From JBEKYD01 sp052148435 (lineage in GTDB: Bacteria; Acidobacteriota; Terriglobia; Bryobacterales; Bryobacteraceae): a stretch of DNA of 64,000 bases. The notes under the pieces were generated by a model. That model saw nothing but the letters and a program-made list of their open reading frames with translations. It searched no databases and was not told the DNA's origin. The translations under genes and the position numbers were made by a program. Of this stretch, positions 42,362 to 53,600 are shown piece after piece (positions within the stretch are counted from its first letter, which is position 1; each line of letters begins with the position of its first letter). The stretch covers positions 1-64,000 of the forward strand of contig JBKQIF010000185.1 in NCBI GenBank assembly GCA_052148435.1, in the 5' to 3' direction.

Positions 42362-43636
42362 ATGGCCACAATCAAGCTTTCTGCCGACACCCGGCAGCCT
42401 GAAACCACGACCAGGCGGTGCCGCTTCTGCGGCGCGGGACTACAGCGAACTTTTGTCGATCTGGGGATGTCCCCCCTTTGCGAGACCTATCCGTCGCCCG
42501 CCGACCTCAACCGCGGGGAGATCTACTATCCCCTCCACGTCTACGTCTGCGAGCAGTGCTTCCTGGTACAACTGGAGCAATATGAGAGCTCGGAGAACAT
42601 CTTCAGCAACTACGCGTATTTCTCCTCCTACTCCGATTCCTGGCTGAAGCACGCTGAGAATTACTGCAACCAGATGATGGGGCGATTCGGCCTGAGCGGG
42701 GAGAGCTTCGTGGTCGAGGTGGCCAGTAACGACGGTTACCTGTTGCAGTATTTCGTGGAGCGGAACGTGCCGGTGTTGGGCATTGAGCCAGCGGCGAACG
42801 TGGCCAAGGTGGCAGTCGAAAAGGGTGTTTCCACGCTGGTGCGGTTCTTCGGCGCGCAACTGGCCGAAGAGTTGGCGGCAGAAGGCCGTTGCGCCGACCT
42901 GGTTCTCGGCAATAACGTGCTGGCACAGGTCCCGGACCTGAACGATTTTGTGGAAGGGCTCAAGATCTTGCTGAAGTCCGATGGGATACTGACGCTGGAG
43001 TTCCCCCACCTACTGCGGCTGATCGAACGCAATGAGTTTGACACGATTTACCACGAGCACTTCTCATATTTTTCGATGATCTCCACCGTACGCATCCTCG
43101 AGGCTCACGGACTGAAGGCGTTCGACGTGGAAGAGTTGACGACGCACGGCGGCTCACTCCGTGTCTACGCCTGCCGGTCGGAAAACCAGACACACTCCAT
43201 TAAGCCGAGCGTTCGGGGACTGATCGCGGAGGAACAAAGGCTTGGGCTGGCTTCGGCGGAAGGTTACGATAGCTTTGCCCGCCAGGTGAAACGGACCAAA
43301 TTGGCGTTCGTGGATTTTCTGCTCACTGCCGCCCAACAGGGCAAATCGGTTGCAGGGTACGGGGCGCCGGGCAAGAGCGCGACGCTACTACATTACTGCG
43401 GTATCGGAAAAGATCTCATCGAATACACGGTGGACCGAAGCCAGTACAAGCAGGGACGATTCCTGCCGGGTACCCATATTCCGATTTATCATCCGAGCCG
43501 GATTCGCGAGACCAAGCCGGACTATGTCGTCATCCTGCCCTGGAACCTGAAAGACGAGATTATGGAGCAACTGCAGTTCATCCGGGAGTGGGGCGGCCGG
43601 TTCGTAGTACCGATTCCGAAAGTGGCCATCTATTGA
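42362..43636 (+). CDS. Sugar C-methyltransferase (TylCIII/NovU-type, zinc-binding)
   Basis: Protein of 424 residues. The N-terminal zinc domain has CRFCGAGLQRTF and VCEQCFLVQL (four Cys). The SAM domain follows with FVVEVASNDGYLLQYF, GIEPAANVAKVA, NNVLAQVPDLNDFVEGL and FEFPHL-like LEFPHLLRLIERNEFDTIYHEHFSYFSM, with His/Tyr/Glu of the active site. The C-terminal domain has GYGAPGKSATLLHYCGI. These enzymes add a branch methyl group to C3 or C5 of a 4-keto-deoxysugar nucleotide. The gene lies directly before RfbF. Confidence 0.9.
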   Translation: MATIKLSADTRQPETTTRRCRFCGAGLQRTFVDLGMSPLCETYPSPADLNRGEIYYPLHVYVCEQCFLVQLEQYESSENIFSNYAYFSSYSDSWLKHAENYCNQMMGRFGLSGESFVVEVASNDGYLLQYFVERNVPVLGIEPAANVAKVAVEKGVSTLVRFFGAQLAEELAAEGRCADLVLGNNVLAQVPDLNDFVEGLKILLKSDGILTLEFPHLLRLIERNEFDTIYHEHFSYFSMISTVRILEAHGLKAFDVEELTTHGGSLRVYACRSENQTHSIKPSVRGLIAEEQRLGLASAEGYDSFARQVKRTKLAFVDFLLTAAQQGKSVAGYGAPGKSATLLHYCGIGKDLIEYTVDRSQYKQGRFLPGTHIPIYHPSRIRETKPDYVVILPWNLKDEIMEQLQFIREWGGRFVVPIPKVAIY

Positions 43637-43660
43637 AACAAAAAAGGTGGAGGTGAGTTT

Positions 43661-44482
43661 ATGAAAGTGGTTCTCTTCTGCGGGGGGGCCGGCATGCGGC
43701 TCAGGGGATACGCCGATGACGTTCCCAAACCGATGGTGCAGGTCGGGACGCGGCCGATTCTCTGGCACTTGATGAAATACTACTCCCACTATGGGCACAA
43801 GGACTTTATCCTCTGCCTCGGTTACAAGGGTAACTGCATCAAGGATTACTTCCTGCACTACGATGAATCCGCGTCCAACGATTTTGTTTGGTCGCAAGCC
43901 GGAAAGAAGATTCACTTCTTGAACCGCGATATCGACGACTGGACCATCACCTTCGTCGAGACCGGCAGCAGTGCCACGATCGGTGAGCGGCTTAAAGCAG
44001 TAGAGTCGCATTTGCAGGGCGAAGAGATGTTTCTAGCAAACTATGGAGACGGGCTGAGCGACCTCCCGCTTCCGGCCATGCTCGAGGCGTTTCGGCAAAG
44101 CCACGCCGTTGCTTCTCTGCTGTTGGTGCAGCCTACGGCGAGTTTTGACATTGTCAACGTCGGATCCGCGGGAATAGTCACCAACATTTCCGCGCTGAAC
44201 CGCACTGACATTTGGATTAACGGCGGCTTCTTCGCTTTGCGCAACGAGATCTTCCAGTATATTCACCCGGGCGACGAACTGGTGCGAGAACCATTTCAGC
44301 GGCTGATTGAGAAGCAGGCCTTGTTGGCGTATAAGTACACCGGCTTCTGGCAATGCATGGACACCTTTAAGGACAAGCAACACCTCGAGGAACTGAACCA
44401 GGGTTTGGCACCATGGAAAGTATGGCCGAAGGCATCTGTGCCCGCCTCGGACGAGACAACGACGATATCGGCTCGTGCATGA
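43661..44482 (+). CDS. rfbF: Glucose-1-phosphate cytidylyltransferase
   Basis: Protein of 273 residues with the nucleotidyltransferase signature CGGAGMRLRGYADDVPKPMVQVG. The sequence HYGHKDFILCLGYKGNCIKDYF, the FLANYGDGLSDLPL segment with its metal-binding Asp, and NGGFFALRNEIFQYI are characteristic of RfbF rather than RmlA or GalU. It makes CDP-glucose, the entry to CDP-deoxysugars. A GGTGGAGGTGAG ribosome site precedes the ATG. The usual next enzyme, CDP-glucose 4,6-dehydratase (RfbG), is not in the window. Confidence 0.9.
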   Translation: MKVVLFCGGAGMRLRGYADDVPKPMVQVGTRPILWHLMKYYSHYGHKDFILCLGYKGNCIKDYFLHYDESASNDFVWSQAGKKIHFLNRDIDDWTITFVETGSSATIGERLKAVESHLQGEEMFLANYGDGLSDLPLPAMLEAFRQSHAVASLLLVQPTASFDIVNVGSAGIVTNISALNRTDIWINGGFFALRNEIFQYIHPGDELVREPFQRLIEKQALLAYKYTGFWQCMDTFKDKQHLEELNQGLAPWKVWPKASVPASDETTTISARA

Positions 44483-45132
44483 TCCACCTGAACCTGAGCA
44501 GAGGGGCGGCTGAAGCACTGCAGATACTGTGCTTGGGCTCCCATTCCGACGATATAGAAATTGGCTGCGGCGGCACGATCCTCCGCTTGGCTGAACAGTA
44601 TCCGGCCCGTGTATTTCACTGGGTGGTGTTCAGCGCGATTGGAGTCCGGGAGACGGAGGCGAAGCGCGCGGCTGAGATGTTCGCCGGGCCAACGGGTCTG
44701 AGAGGCCCACTACTGAAGACTTTCCCGGACGGATTCATGCCGTTTGTGGGTGCCGAGGTGAAAGAGGTCTTCGAGGGGCTGAAGCGGTCGGTCTCCCCGG
44801 ATCTCATCTTCACTCACAACCGCAAGGACGCCCACCAAGACCACCGCCTGATAGCGGAATTGACCTGGAACACATTTCGAGACCATCTGATTCTGGAATA
44901 CGAAATTCCGAAATATGATGGTGACCTGGGACAGCCCGGCTTGTTCGTGCCGCTCCAGCCCGAGGTATGTCAGAGGAAGGCTCGATACATCATAGATGCT
45001 TTCCAGTCTCAACACTCCAAACGTTGGTTTCGAGAGGACACGTTTCTCTCTCTCATGCGGCTGCGGGGGATGGAATGCAACGCTCCCAGCGGTTACGCCG
45101 AGGCTTTCTTCTGCCGCAAGATGGTGCTGTGA
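44479..45132 (+). CDS. PIG-L family deacetylase
   Basis: Protein of 217 residues starting at the ATG that overlaps the RfbF stop (ATGA). LCLGSHSDDIEIGCGGTI holds the zinc ligands (H-x-DD-x-E), and FTHNRKDAHQDHR the distal His residues. The family removes N-acetyl groups from GlcNAc-type sugars or lipid-linked sugars. Coupling to rfbF places it in the deoxysugar cassette, where it may free an amine on an N-acetylated sugar nucleotide. Confidence 0.85.
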   Translation: MIHLNLSRGAAEALQILCLGSHSDDIEIGCGGTILRLAEQYPARVFHWVVFSAIGVRETEAKRAAEMFAGPTGLRGPLLKTFPDGFMPFVGAEVKEVFEGLKRSVSPDLIFTHNRKDAHQDHRLIAELTWNTFRDHLILEYEIPKYDGDLGQPGLFVPLQPEVCQRKARYIIDAFQSQHSKRWFREDTFLSLMRLRGMECNAPSGYAEAFFCRKMVL

Positions 45133-45195
45133 ATTGAAGGACAACGCGCCAAAGACGGTAAGGCTGCCTGCCACTTCCGGCATTCTGAGAACACA

Positions 45196-46674
45196 ATGCA
45201 GGACTTGAAGAGTAAGACGATTCGTGGTGGTGTCGCAAGGCTCTGCGCCCAAGGAGCAAGTTTTCTCCTGCGCGTGGGCTCTCTCATGGTATTGGCGCGG
45301 CTTCTGGGGCCGAAAGACTTCGGATTAGTGGGTATGGTCACAGCTTTTACCGGAGTCTTGACTTTGTTCCGAGATTTCGGGCTTTCGTCGGCGGCTATTC
45401 AGCGTGCGACCGTTACGGACGCGCAGATTTCGACATTGTTCTGGATCAACCTGGTGTTCGGCGCACTACTCGCGCTTCTGACACTAGCAATGGCACCCGT
45501 TATTGCCGCCTTTTACCACGAGCCCCGGCTCCTCGCGGTGACGGCTGTTCTGGCGGCGGGATTCATCTTCAACGCGACGGGAATACAGCATTCGGTACTT
45601 CTCCAACGTCAGATGCGTTTTACCGCACTGGCGGTGATAGGCGTCATCTCCTTGATTGTGGGTACCGCCATTGCCATTGGTGGGGCCATAGCTGGTTACG
45701 GGTATTGGGCCCTCGTAGTGATGACGGTCAGTCTTCCCCTCACTAACACTATTGGTTTGTGGATGACCACGGGTTGGGTTCCTGGGATGCCACACCGGCG
45801 GGTTGGAATTCGTTCGATGATGCGTTTCGGCGCTGCGATCACTTTGAATGGCCTCGTGGTGTATGTTGCGAGTAACCTTGAGAAAGTTCTGCTGGGCCGC
45901 TTCTGGGGCGTCAATGCGATCGGAATCTATGGAAGAGCCTATCAGCTCATCAACATCCCGACAGACAACCTGAACTCGGCAGCCGCCGAGGTGGGGTTTT
46001 CCGCGCTGTCCCGGCTCCAGGACGACCCCCCTCGCCTCAAACGCTACTTCCTGAAGGGCTACTCCCTCCTCTTGGCACTCACTCTTCCTGTCACGGTTGC
46101 ATGCGCTCTTTTCGCTGATGACGTGATTGCCGTTCTACTGGGGCCAAAGTGGAAAGAGGCGGCTCCGATTTTTCGTTTCCTCGCTCCGACGATCCTCGTG
46201 TTCGCGATTGCCAATCCATTAGCATGGTTGTTGTCTTCGATCGGGTTGGTTGGACGCCTTTTGAAGATGGCTTTGGTCATCGCACCCATCATGATCGCGG
46301 GTTACCTCGTGGGATTGCCTTATGGACCGAAAGGCGTCGCGTTTGCTTACTCCGCGGTGATGACATTGTGGCTCATTCCGCTTGTCATCTGGGCTCTCTA
46401 CGGTACGGTCATCTCTCCGCGAGATATTGTGTTGGTGGTGGGCCGCCCCCTGGCTTCGAGCATCGTAGCTGGAGGCGTCGCCTTTGGGCTGCGCTTAGTC
46501 TACGGCCAACTGTTGTCTCCATTGCCCCGAATGGTTCTAGAGAGTACTATACTTCTCGTTACGTTCCTCGTGATGCTCTTGTTCGTCACAGGACAGAAAA
46601 CATTCTACTTGAGTCTCCTTCGCGAATTGACGAGGCCCGCACCGGCGAAAGATAACAGCTTGGTTTCGACTTAG
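45196..46674 (+). CDS. Polysaccharide flippase, MOP/PST superfamily (Wzx-like)
   Basis: Integral membrane protein of 492 residues with about 14 hydrophobic segments. The N-terminus has GGVARLCAQGASFLLRVGSLMVLARLLGPKDFGLVGMV, the conserved opening of the polysaccharide_synt family. It should move the completed lipid-linked repeat unit from the cytoplasmic to the periplasmic face, where the Wzy-like polymerase acts. It lies 64 bases after the PIG-L gene. Confidence 0.9.
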   Translation: MQDLKSKTIRGGVARLCAQGASFLLRVGSLMVLARLLGPKDFGLVGMVTAFTGVLTLFRDFGLSSAAIQRATVTDAQISTLFWINLVFGALLALLTLAMAPVIAAFYHEPRLLAVTAVLAAGFIFNATGIQHSVLLQRQMRFTALAVIGVISLIVGTAIAIGGAIAGYGYWALVVMTVSLPLTNTIGLWMTTGWVPGMPHRRVGIRSMMRFGAAITLNGLVVYVASNLEKVLLGRFWGVNAIGIYGRAYQLINIPTDNLNSAAAEVGFSALSRLQDDPPRLKRYFLKGYSLLLALTLPVTVACALFADDVIAVLLGPKWKEAAPIFRFLAPTILVFAIANPLAWLLSSIGLVGRLLKMALVIAPIMIAGYLVGLPYGPKGVAFAYSAVMTLWLIPLVIWALYGTVISPRDIVLVVGRPLASSIVAGGVAFGLRLVYGQLLSPLPRMVLESTILLVTFLVMLLFVTGQKTFYLSLLRELTRPAPAKDNSLVST

Positions 46675-46684
46675 CAGGTGACCA

Positions 46685-47515
46685 ATGTTGAAGGGAGACT
46701 TTCCAGAACCCGGAAAAGAACGGATGGGCCAAGTGTTTGAGGGTGACGAAATGCCGTGCGGCCAAGCGGATCGCGAACACGTCGATAGCAGCATTCGCGC
46801 CGGGCGTGTGGCCGTAGTGACCGGAGCTGGCGGGGGAGTTGGGCGCGCCATAGCGCTTGCATTGGCGCGTGAAGGGGTGGAGCTGTGTCTCGTGGGAAGG
46901 GATCCGATCAAGCTGGCAGAGACCGGAGCGGCCGCCCGGGCGTTTTCACCGGTGACCGAATTCCAACTGGACCTGACTGTTGAAGAGGCACTCCAGCCGC
47001 TTGTGCAATACCTGGAAGGAGGAGTTGGTAGGCTTGACGTTCTAATTCACTGTGCCGGCGTTGTTCAGCACGACCCAATGGAACGCGCTCGCATTGCAGA
47101 CCTAGACCTCCAATATGCCACCAACGTCCGGGCGCCGTACATCGTGACACAGCGCCTGCTCCCTCTGTTGATGGCCACCCGTGGGCAGATTGTTTTCATC
47201 AACTCAAGCGCAGGGCTGACGGCGAGAAGGCCTGAAGTCGGGCAATACGCTGCCACAAAACACGCATTAAGAGCGATAGCCGACAGCCTGCGTGAAGAAT
47301 TGAATCCGAAAGGAATTCGGGTACTTTCGGTGTACCTCGGACGCACCGCAACACCCATGCAGGAGGCCGTCTGCCGGAAAGAAGGAAAGGCCTATCATCC
47401 GGAAGCGCTCCTGCAACCCGAGGACGTCGCTTCAGTGGTTGTTCAAGCGCTGACGCTCCCGTTCACAGCCGAGGTAACGGACATCAGCATGAGACCGGCG
47501 CGCAAGCCATGTTGA
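46685..47515 (+). CDS. Short-chain dehydrogenase/reductase
   Basis: Protein of up to 276 residues; an ATG at 46751 with GAGGG 6 bases upstream is a good alternative start and removes a polar N-terminal tail. NAD(P) site VVTGAGGGVGRAIALALARE; catalytic INSSAGLTARRPEVGQYAATKHALRAIAD (Ser, Tyr, Lys). The substrate is unknown; position at the end of the operon suggests modification of a sugar or lipid carrier. It is the last gene of the EPS locus. Confidence 0.85.
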   Translation: MLKGDFPEPGKERMGQVFEGDEMPCGQADREHVDSSIRAGRVAVVTGAGGGVGRAIALALAREGVELCLVGRDPIKLAETGAAARAFSPVTEFQLDLTVEEALQPLVQYLEGGVGRLDVLIHCAGVVQHDPMERARIADLDLQYATNVRAPYIVTQRLLPLLMATRGQIVFINSSAGLTARRPEVGQYAATKHALRAIADSLREELNPKGIRVLSVYLGRTATPMQEAVCRKEGKAYHPEALLQPEDVASVVVQALTLPFTAEVTDISMRPARKPC

Positions 47516-47632
47516 CATTATCAGTCGCGATATCAATCGCAATAGTCAACCCTTGGTGTCAGACTTCCTCCCAGCGGCATAAGAATCTGCCCGCGGGAAG
47601 TATTAAGAGATGAACTTAAGACGATAGGGTTT

Positions 47633-47640
47633 GGGGGGGG
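47633..47640 (+). repeat. Run of eight G in the ribosome-binding region of the giant protein gene
   Basis: An uninterrupted G8 tract ends 3 bases before the GTG at 47644. Such tracts change length by slippage and, placed here, would alter the distance or strength of ribosome binding. Confidence 0.6.
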
Positions 47641-47643
47641 ACT

Positions 47644-50600
47644 GTGAAAACGCTCTTGTTCCGTGACGGCCTTCGATATGGTCAGTCGGCGCGCCGTGTA
47701 CTATTAGCGACGGTGTCGGTCGTCGGCTGGCTGCATCCAGCCGCTTTGATGGCTGCGCCAACTATCACCTATGTCCAGGGTAACTATACCGCGCCGCAGA
47801 CGCCTCAGACGTCAGCGAAGGTCACCTTCACCGCCGCGCAGCTTGCTGGCGACCTCAACGTCGTAGTAGTGGGGTGGAACGACAGCACGGCTACGGTCAG
47901 TACAGTTGCGGACTCAAGTGGTAACGCGTATACACGCACCGTGGGTCCCACCGTTCAAAGCGGAGTCGCCTCGCAGTCCATTTACTATGCCAAAAACATC
48001 GCGGCGGCGACCGCTGGAGCGAACGTCGTTACCGTTACTTTCTCCGTTGCAGCGGCATACCCCGACATCCGTATCCTGGAGTACAGCGGCGCGGATCCCA
48101 ATAACCCGGTAGACGTAACAGCTGCAAGCAGCGGGAGTAGCGCTGCCAGCAGCAGTGGTTCGGCGACAACGACAAATGCAACTGACCTGATCTTCGGAGC
48201 CAACCTGGTTCAGACCACTACCAGCGGCCCGGGCAGCGGCTTCAGCAGTCGTATGCTGACGTCACCGGACGGCGACATCGCTGAAGACCAGATGGTGACC
48301 GCAGCGGGCAGCTATAGCGCCACCGCGCCGGTCAGCCCATCCGGGCAGTGGATTATGCAGATGGCGGCCTTCCGCACTCCGTCAGGAGTCACAACTCCGC
48401 CGACGGTGAGCAGTGTATCGCCGAACAGCGGGTCGACAGCGGGCGGGACGGCGGTCACGATCACGGGCACAAATTTTGCCGCGGGAGCGACGGTGACGTT
48501 TGGCGGGACGGCGGCAACCAATGTCGTGGTGGTGAACGGTACCTCCATCACGGCCACAACTCCAGCGAGAAGTGCCGGTGCGGCGACAGTCACCGTAACC
48601 GTCAGCGGGCAGAGTGGAAGTCTACCCAGTGGATTCACTTATATAGTTATCCCCACGGTAAGCAGTGTATCGCCGAACAGCGGGTCGACGGCGGGTGGGA
48701 CGGCGGTCACGATCACAGGCGCAAACTTCGCCGCAGGAGCGACGGTGACGTTTGGCGCTACAGCGGCGACCAATGTGGTAGTGGTGAACAACACATCGAT
48801 TACTGCAACTTCGCCTGCGAACGCAGCGGGGACAGTGACGGTGGCGGTGACGGTGAACGGGCAAAGTGGAAGCTTAACGAGCGGCTTCAGCTACATTCTT
48901 CCGCCGACGGTTAGCAGTGTATCGCCGAATAGTGGGTCAACGGCAGGCGGGACAGCAGTCACGATCACAGGCACGAACTTCGCCGGTGGGGCGGCGGTGA
49001 CATTTGGCGGGGCTGCGGCAACCAATGTGGTGATGGTGAACAGCACGACCATCACGGCCGCAACTCCAGCGGGAAGCGCCGGTGCGGCGACAGTCACCGT
49101 AACGGTCAGCGGGCAGAGCGGAAGTCTAACCAGTGGATTCACTTATGTAGTTATCCCCGCGGTAAGCAGCGTATCGCCGAATGATGGGTCCACGGCGGGC
49201 GGGACGGCGGTCACGATCACGGGCACGAACTTCGGCGCGGGAGCGACGGTAACATTTGGCGGGACGGCGGCGACCAATGTGGTGGTCGTGAACAGTACAT
49301 CGATTACCGCGACATCGCCTGCGCACCCAACGGGGGCAGTGACAGTGACAGTCACTGTGAGCGGGCAAAGTGGAAGCGTAACCAATGGCTTCAGCTACAT
49401 TCTTCCGCCGACGGTAAGTAGTGTATCGCCGAACAGCGGGTCGACGACGGGCGGGACGGCGGTCACGATCACGGGCACCAATTTTGCCGCGGGAGCGACC
49501 CTGACGTTTGGCGGGACGGCAGCCACCAATGTAGTGGTGGTGAGCAGTACGACCATCACAGCCACAACTCCATCGGGAAGTGCCGGTGTAGTGACGGTGG
49601 CCGTAACGGTCAGCGGGCAGACTGGAACTCTAACCAGTGGATTCACTTATGTAGTTATCCCGACGGTGAGCAGTGTATCGCCGAACAGCGGGTCGACGGC
49701 GGGCGGGACGGCGGTCACGATCACAGGTGGAAGCTTCGCTCCGGGAGCGGCTGTAACCTTCGGAGGTGTGGCGGCAACGAACGTGGTGGTGATAAGCGGG
49801 ACGCAGATCACGGTCACGACGCCGGCGGGAAGCGCTGGAGCGGTGACGGTGACGGTCACGCTGAACGGGCAGAGCGGAAACTTGGCCAACGGGTTTAGCT
49901 ACACGCTTCCGCCGACGGTGAGCGGTGTATCGCCGAATAGCGGATCGACGGCGGGCGGGACAGCAGTCACGATCACAGGCACGAACTTCGTCGCGGGAGG
50001 GACGCTGACATTTGGCGGGACGGCGGCAACCAATGTGGTGGTGGTGAACAGTACCACCATCACGGCCACAACTCCAGCGGGAAGTGTCGGTGCAGCGACG
50101 GTGACTGTAACGGTCAGCGGGCAGAGCGGAACTCTGACCAGTGGATTCACTTATGTAGTTGCCTCCACGGTGAGCTTTGTTCAGGGCAATTATGCCGCAC
50201 CACAATCCCCCCAGACCAGCGTCAATGTCACGTTCACGGCCGCACAGGCAGCCGGCCACCTCAACGTCGTGGTAGTGGGATGGAACGACAGCGCCGCCAC
50301 GGTCAGCACTCTCACTGACAAGAGCGGCAACGTCTACACACGCGCGGTGGGTCCCACCGTTCAAAGCGGAGTCGCTTCACAGTCCATTTATTATGCCAAA
50401 AACATCGCAGCGGCAGCCGCTGGCGCGAACGCCGTTACCGTTACATTTTCCATTGCCGCAGTATACCCCGACATTCGCATCCTGGAGTACAGCGGCGCGG
50501 ATCCCAATAACCCAGTAGACGTAACGGCTGCTAGTAGCGGCAGTAGCGTGACCAGCAGCAGCGGCGCTGTCACCACAACCAACGTGACCGATCTGTTGTT

Positions 50601-53600
50601 CGGCGCCAACCTGGTTCAGACCACAACCAGCGGCCCGGGCAGCGGGTTCACCAGTCGCCTGCTGACGTCGCCGAATGGTGATATCGCGGAAGACCAGATG
50701 GTGACGGCAACGGGTAGCTACAGCGCCACGGCCTCGCTCAGTCCATCCGGGCAGTGGATTATGCAGATGGTGGCCTTCCGCACTCCGTCGGGAGTCACAA
50801 CTTCGCCTACGGTGACCAGCGTATCGCCGAACGGCGGCCCGACGGCGGGTGGCACGGCGGTCACGATCACCGGAACGAACTTTGCCGCAGGCGCGACGGT
50901 GACGTTCGGCGGAGCGGCGGCAACGAACGTCGTAGTGGGAAGCGCGACGCAGATCACGGCCGCGACGCCGCCGGGAACCGCTGGAGCGGTGACGGTGACG
51001 GTGACGCTGAACGGGAAAAGCGGAAGTTTGGCCAATGGGTTTAGCTACAACCTTCCGCCTACCGTAAGCAGTGTGTCGCCTAACAACGGGTCGACGGCGG
51101 GCGGCACGGCAGTCACGGTCACAGGCACAAACTTCGCGATGGGCGCGACGGTGACGTTCGGCGGAGCGGCGGCAACGAACGTCGTGGTCGTCAGCGGCAC
51201 GCAGATCACGGCCACTAGCCCGTTGGGCAGTGTTGGAGCGGTAACGGTTACGGTAACGAACCCTGGGGTGCAGAGCGGGAGTTTGGCTAACGGGTATACT
51301 TATGTGGTGCCGGCTCCGACTGCGCCTTCCGGCCTGACAGTCGCGGAAGGAGGCCCGGGTCCCACTTACGTTAACGGCCAAGGTTACTACAATTCGACGT
51401 CCTTAACCACCCACACAACCACGTCATTTAACAGCACTGGCGGCGATCTGATTTTATTGTTAGCGTCCTCCCATCAAGGTGTTGCTTTTACTCCGAGCGA
51501 CAGCTTTGGTAACACGTGGATTGCCATAGCTGGGCCGACGAGTACGGCCGTCGGTTACGATCTACGCTCGCAAGTATGGTATGCGCCAAATCCTATTGTT
51601 GGTCCTGGTCAGACGATCACCATGAACCTTTCATTAGCGCAACCCCTGGTGATGTCGATTGTGGTCGTTAAGGGCTCGAATACCTCTTCACCGATTGATG
51701 CCATATCCCTCGTTGGCAGCGACAACGGAACCTCGACGATCAACGTCACCAGCCCAAGCATAATCACCTCGATCGCAAATGATCTACTCGTTGGTTTCGT
51801 AAAGACCAATGGCACTGAAACGTTCACGGCTGGCTCAGGTTTCACATTGCAATCGGCATCAACCGTGTTAAATCTAACCGCTGAGACAGAGGTGGCGGCA
51901 ACACCCGCTACTTATGATGCTACGTTTACACTGAGCGCAGGCGTTACTTGGCAGTCTGTCGTTGGAGCGGTAACCAATAATCCGAACCAAACGATGTTGT
52001 CGTGGACAGCGTCCACAGAGACCGGCGGAACCATCAGCAAATACCTCGTTGAGCGCTGCCAGGGCGCCGGATGCGCCAACTTCGCCCAGATCGGCACAGC
52101 GACACCCACTGTGCTCAACGACACTGGCCTGACGAGTTCCACTAGCTACAGTTATCGGGTCCGGGCTGAGGACACAGCCAACACGCTAGGGCCCTACTCA
52201 AGTGTTGTAACGATCACGACACCCGCTCCGATTCCCGCGCTTCCGGGGAATTTCACCGCAACGGTGGCATCCGGTACGCAGATCAATCTGTCGTGGGCGG
52301 CATCTACGGAAACAGGCGGAGCGGTCAGCAATTACCTGGTGGAGCGCTGCCAGGGCGTGGGCTGCGGCAACTTCACGCAAATCACGTCGTCCGCCACGAC
52401 CACGTACAACGACACGGGGCTGGCGGCCGGCACGAGCTACAGCTACCGGGTGCAAGCCAGAGATACGGCTGGGAACCCGAGCCCATTCTCCAACGTGGCC
52501 AGCGCCACTACACAAGGGCCGCCGACGGCGCCCGGGAATCTGACGGCGACGGCTGCCAGCGCGAGTCAGATTAACCTGAGCTGGACGGCATCCACGAGCA
52601 GTATTGGGCTAGCGAACTATATTGTGCAACGCTGCCAAGGCGCAGGTTGCACCAACTTTGCGCAGGTAGCCTCGTTCGCGGCGACCACGGTCGTTTACAA
52701 TGACGCGGGCCTGACGGTCGGCACGAGCTACAGCTACCGGGTGCAGGCCAGCGACACGGCTGGGAACCTCAGTCCATTCTCCAACGTGGCGAGCGCCTCC
52801 ACACTCTCGTCGGGCACAACCATCACCTACGTGCAGGGGGCCTACACCACGCCGCAGTCGGCCCAGACCAGCGTCAGTGTCACGTTCACTGCCGCACAGA
52901 CCGCTGGGGGTCTCAACGTCGTGGTGGTGGGATGGAACAATAGCACATCCACGGTCAGCACCGTCATCGACAAGAGCGGCAACACCTACACTCTCGCTGT
53001 GGGCCCGACCGTCCAAAGCGGAACGGCCTCGCAGTCGATCTACTACGCCAAGAACATTGCGGCTGCCGCTGCCGGTGCAAATTCCGTCACCGTGACTTTC
53101 TCGGCTGCCGCGGCATACCCTGACATCCGGATCCTGGAGTACAGCGGTGCGGATCCCAACAACCCGGTGGACGTAACTGCCGCCAGCAGCGGCAGCAGCG
53201 CTACCAGTAGCAGCGGTTCCGTGACCACGACTAACGCGCCCGATCTGCTGTTCGGCGCCAACCTGGTTCAGACCATCACCACGGGCCCGGGCAGCGGGTT
53301 CACCGAGCGCCTGCTGACATCGCAGGATGGCGATATCGCCGAGGACCAGATGGTCACCGCTACCGGCAGCTATAGCGCGGCCGCGCCGCTCAGTTCCGGG
53401 CAGTGGATCATGCAAATGGTGGCTTTCCGCACCTCTCCGGGAAGCGGCCCAGCGCCCTCGGTCAACGTCAGCAGCACAAATCTTAACTTCGGCAACGTTC
53501 AGACTGGAGCGACTAGCAGCCCGCAGCCGGTGACCGTAACAAACGTTGGGACCGCGCAACTCACGATCAGCGCGATCGCCGTTTCTGGAGGCAATGTCGG

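Noticed and set aside
48400..50163. CRISPR-like regular spacing
   Set aside because: The period is 252 bases, in frame, and each unit is translated into an IPT/TIG domain; there are no short repeats with unique spacers.
49630..50364. Minus-strand frames of 244 codons and several 80-codon frames at 252-base steps
   Set aside because: They mirror the repeats of the giant gene and only reflect its periodic sequence.
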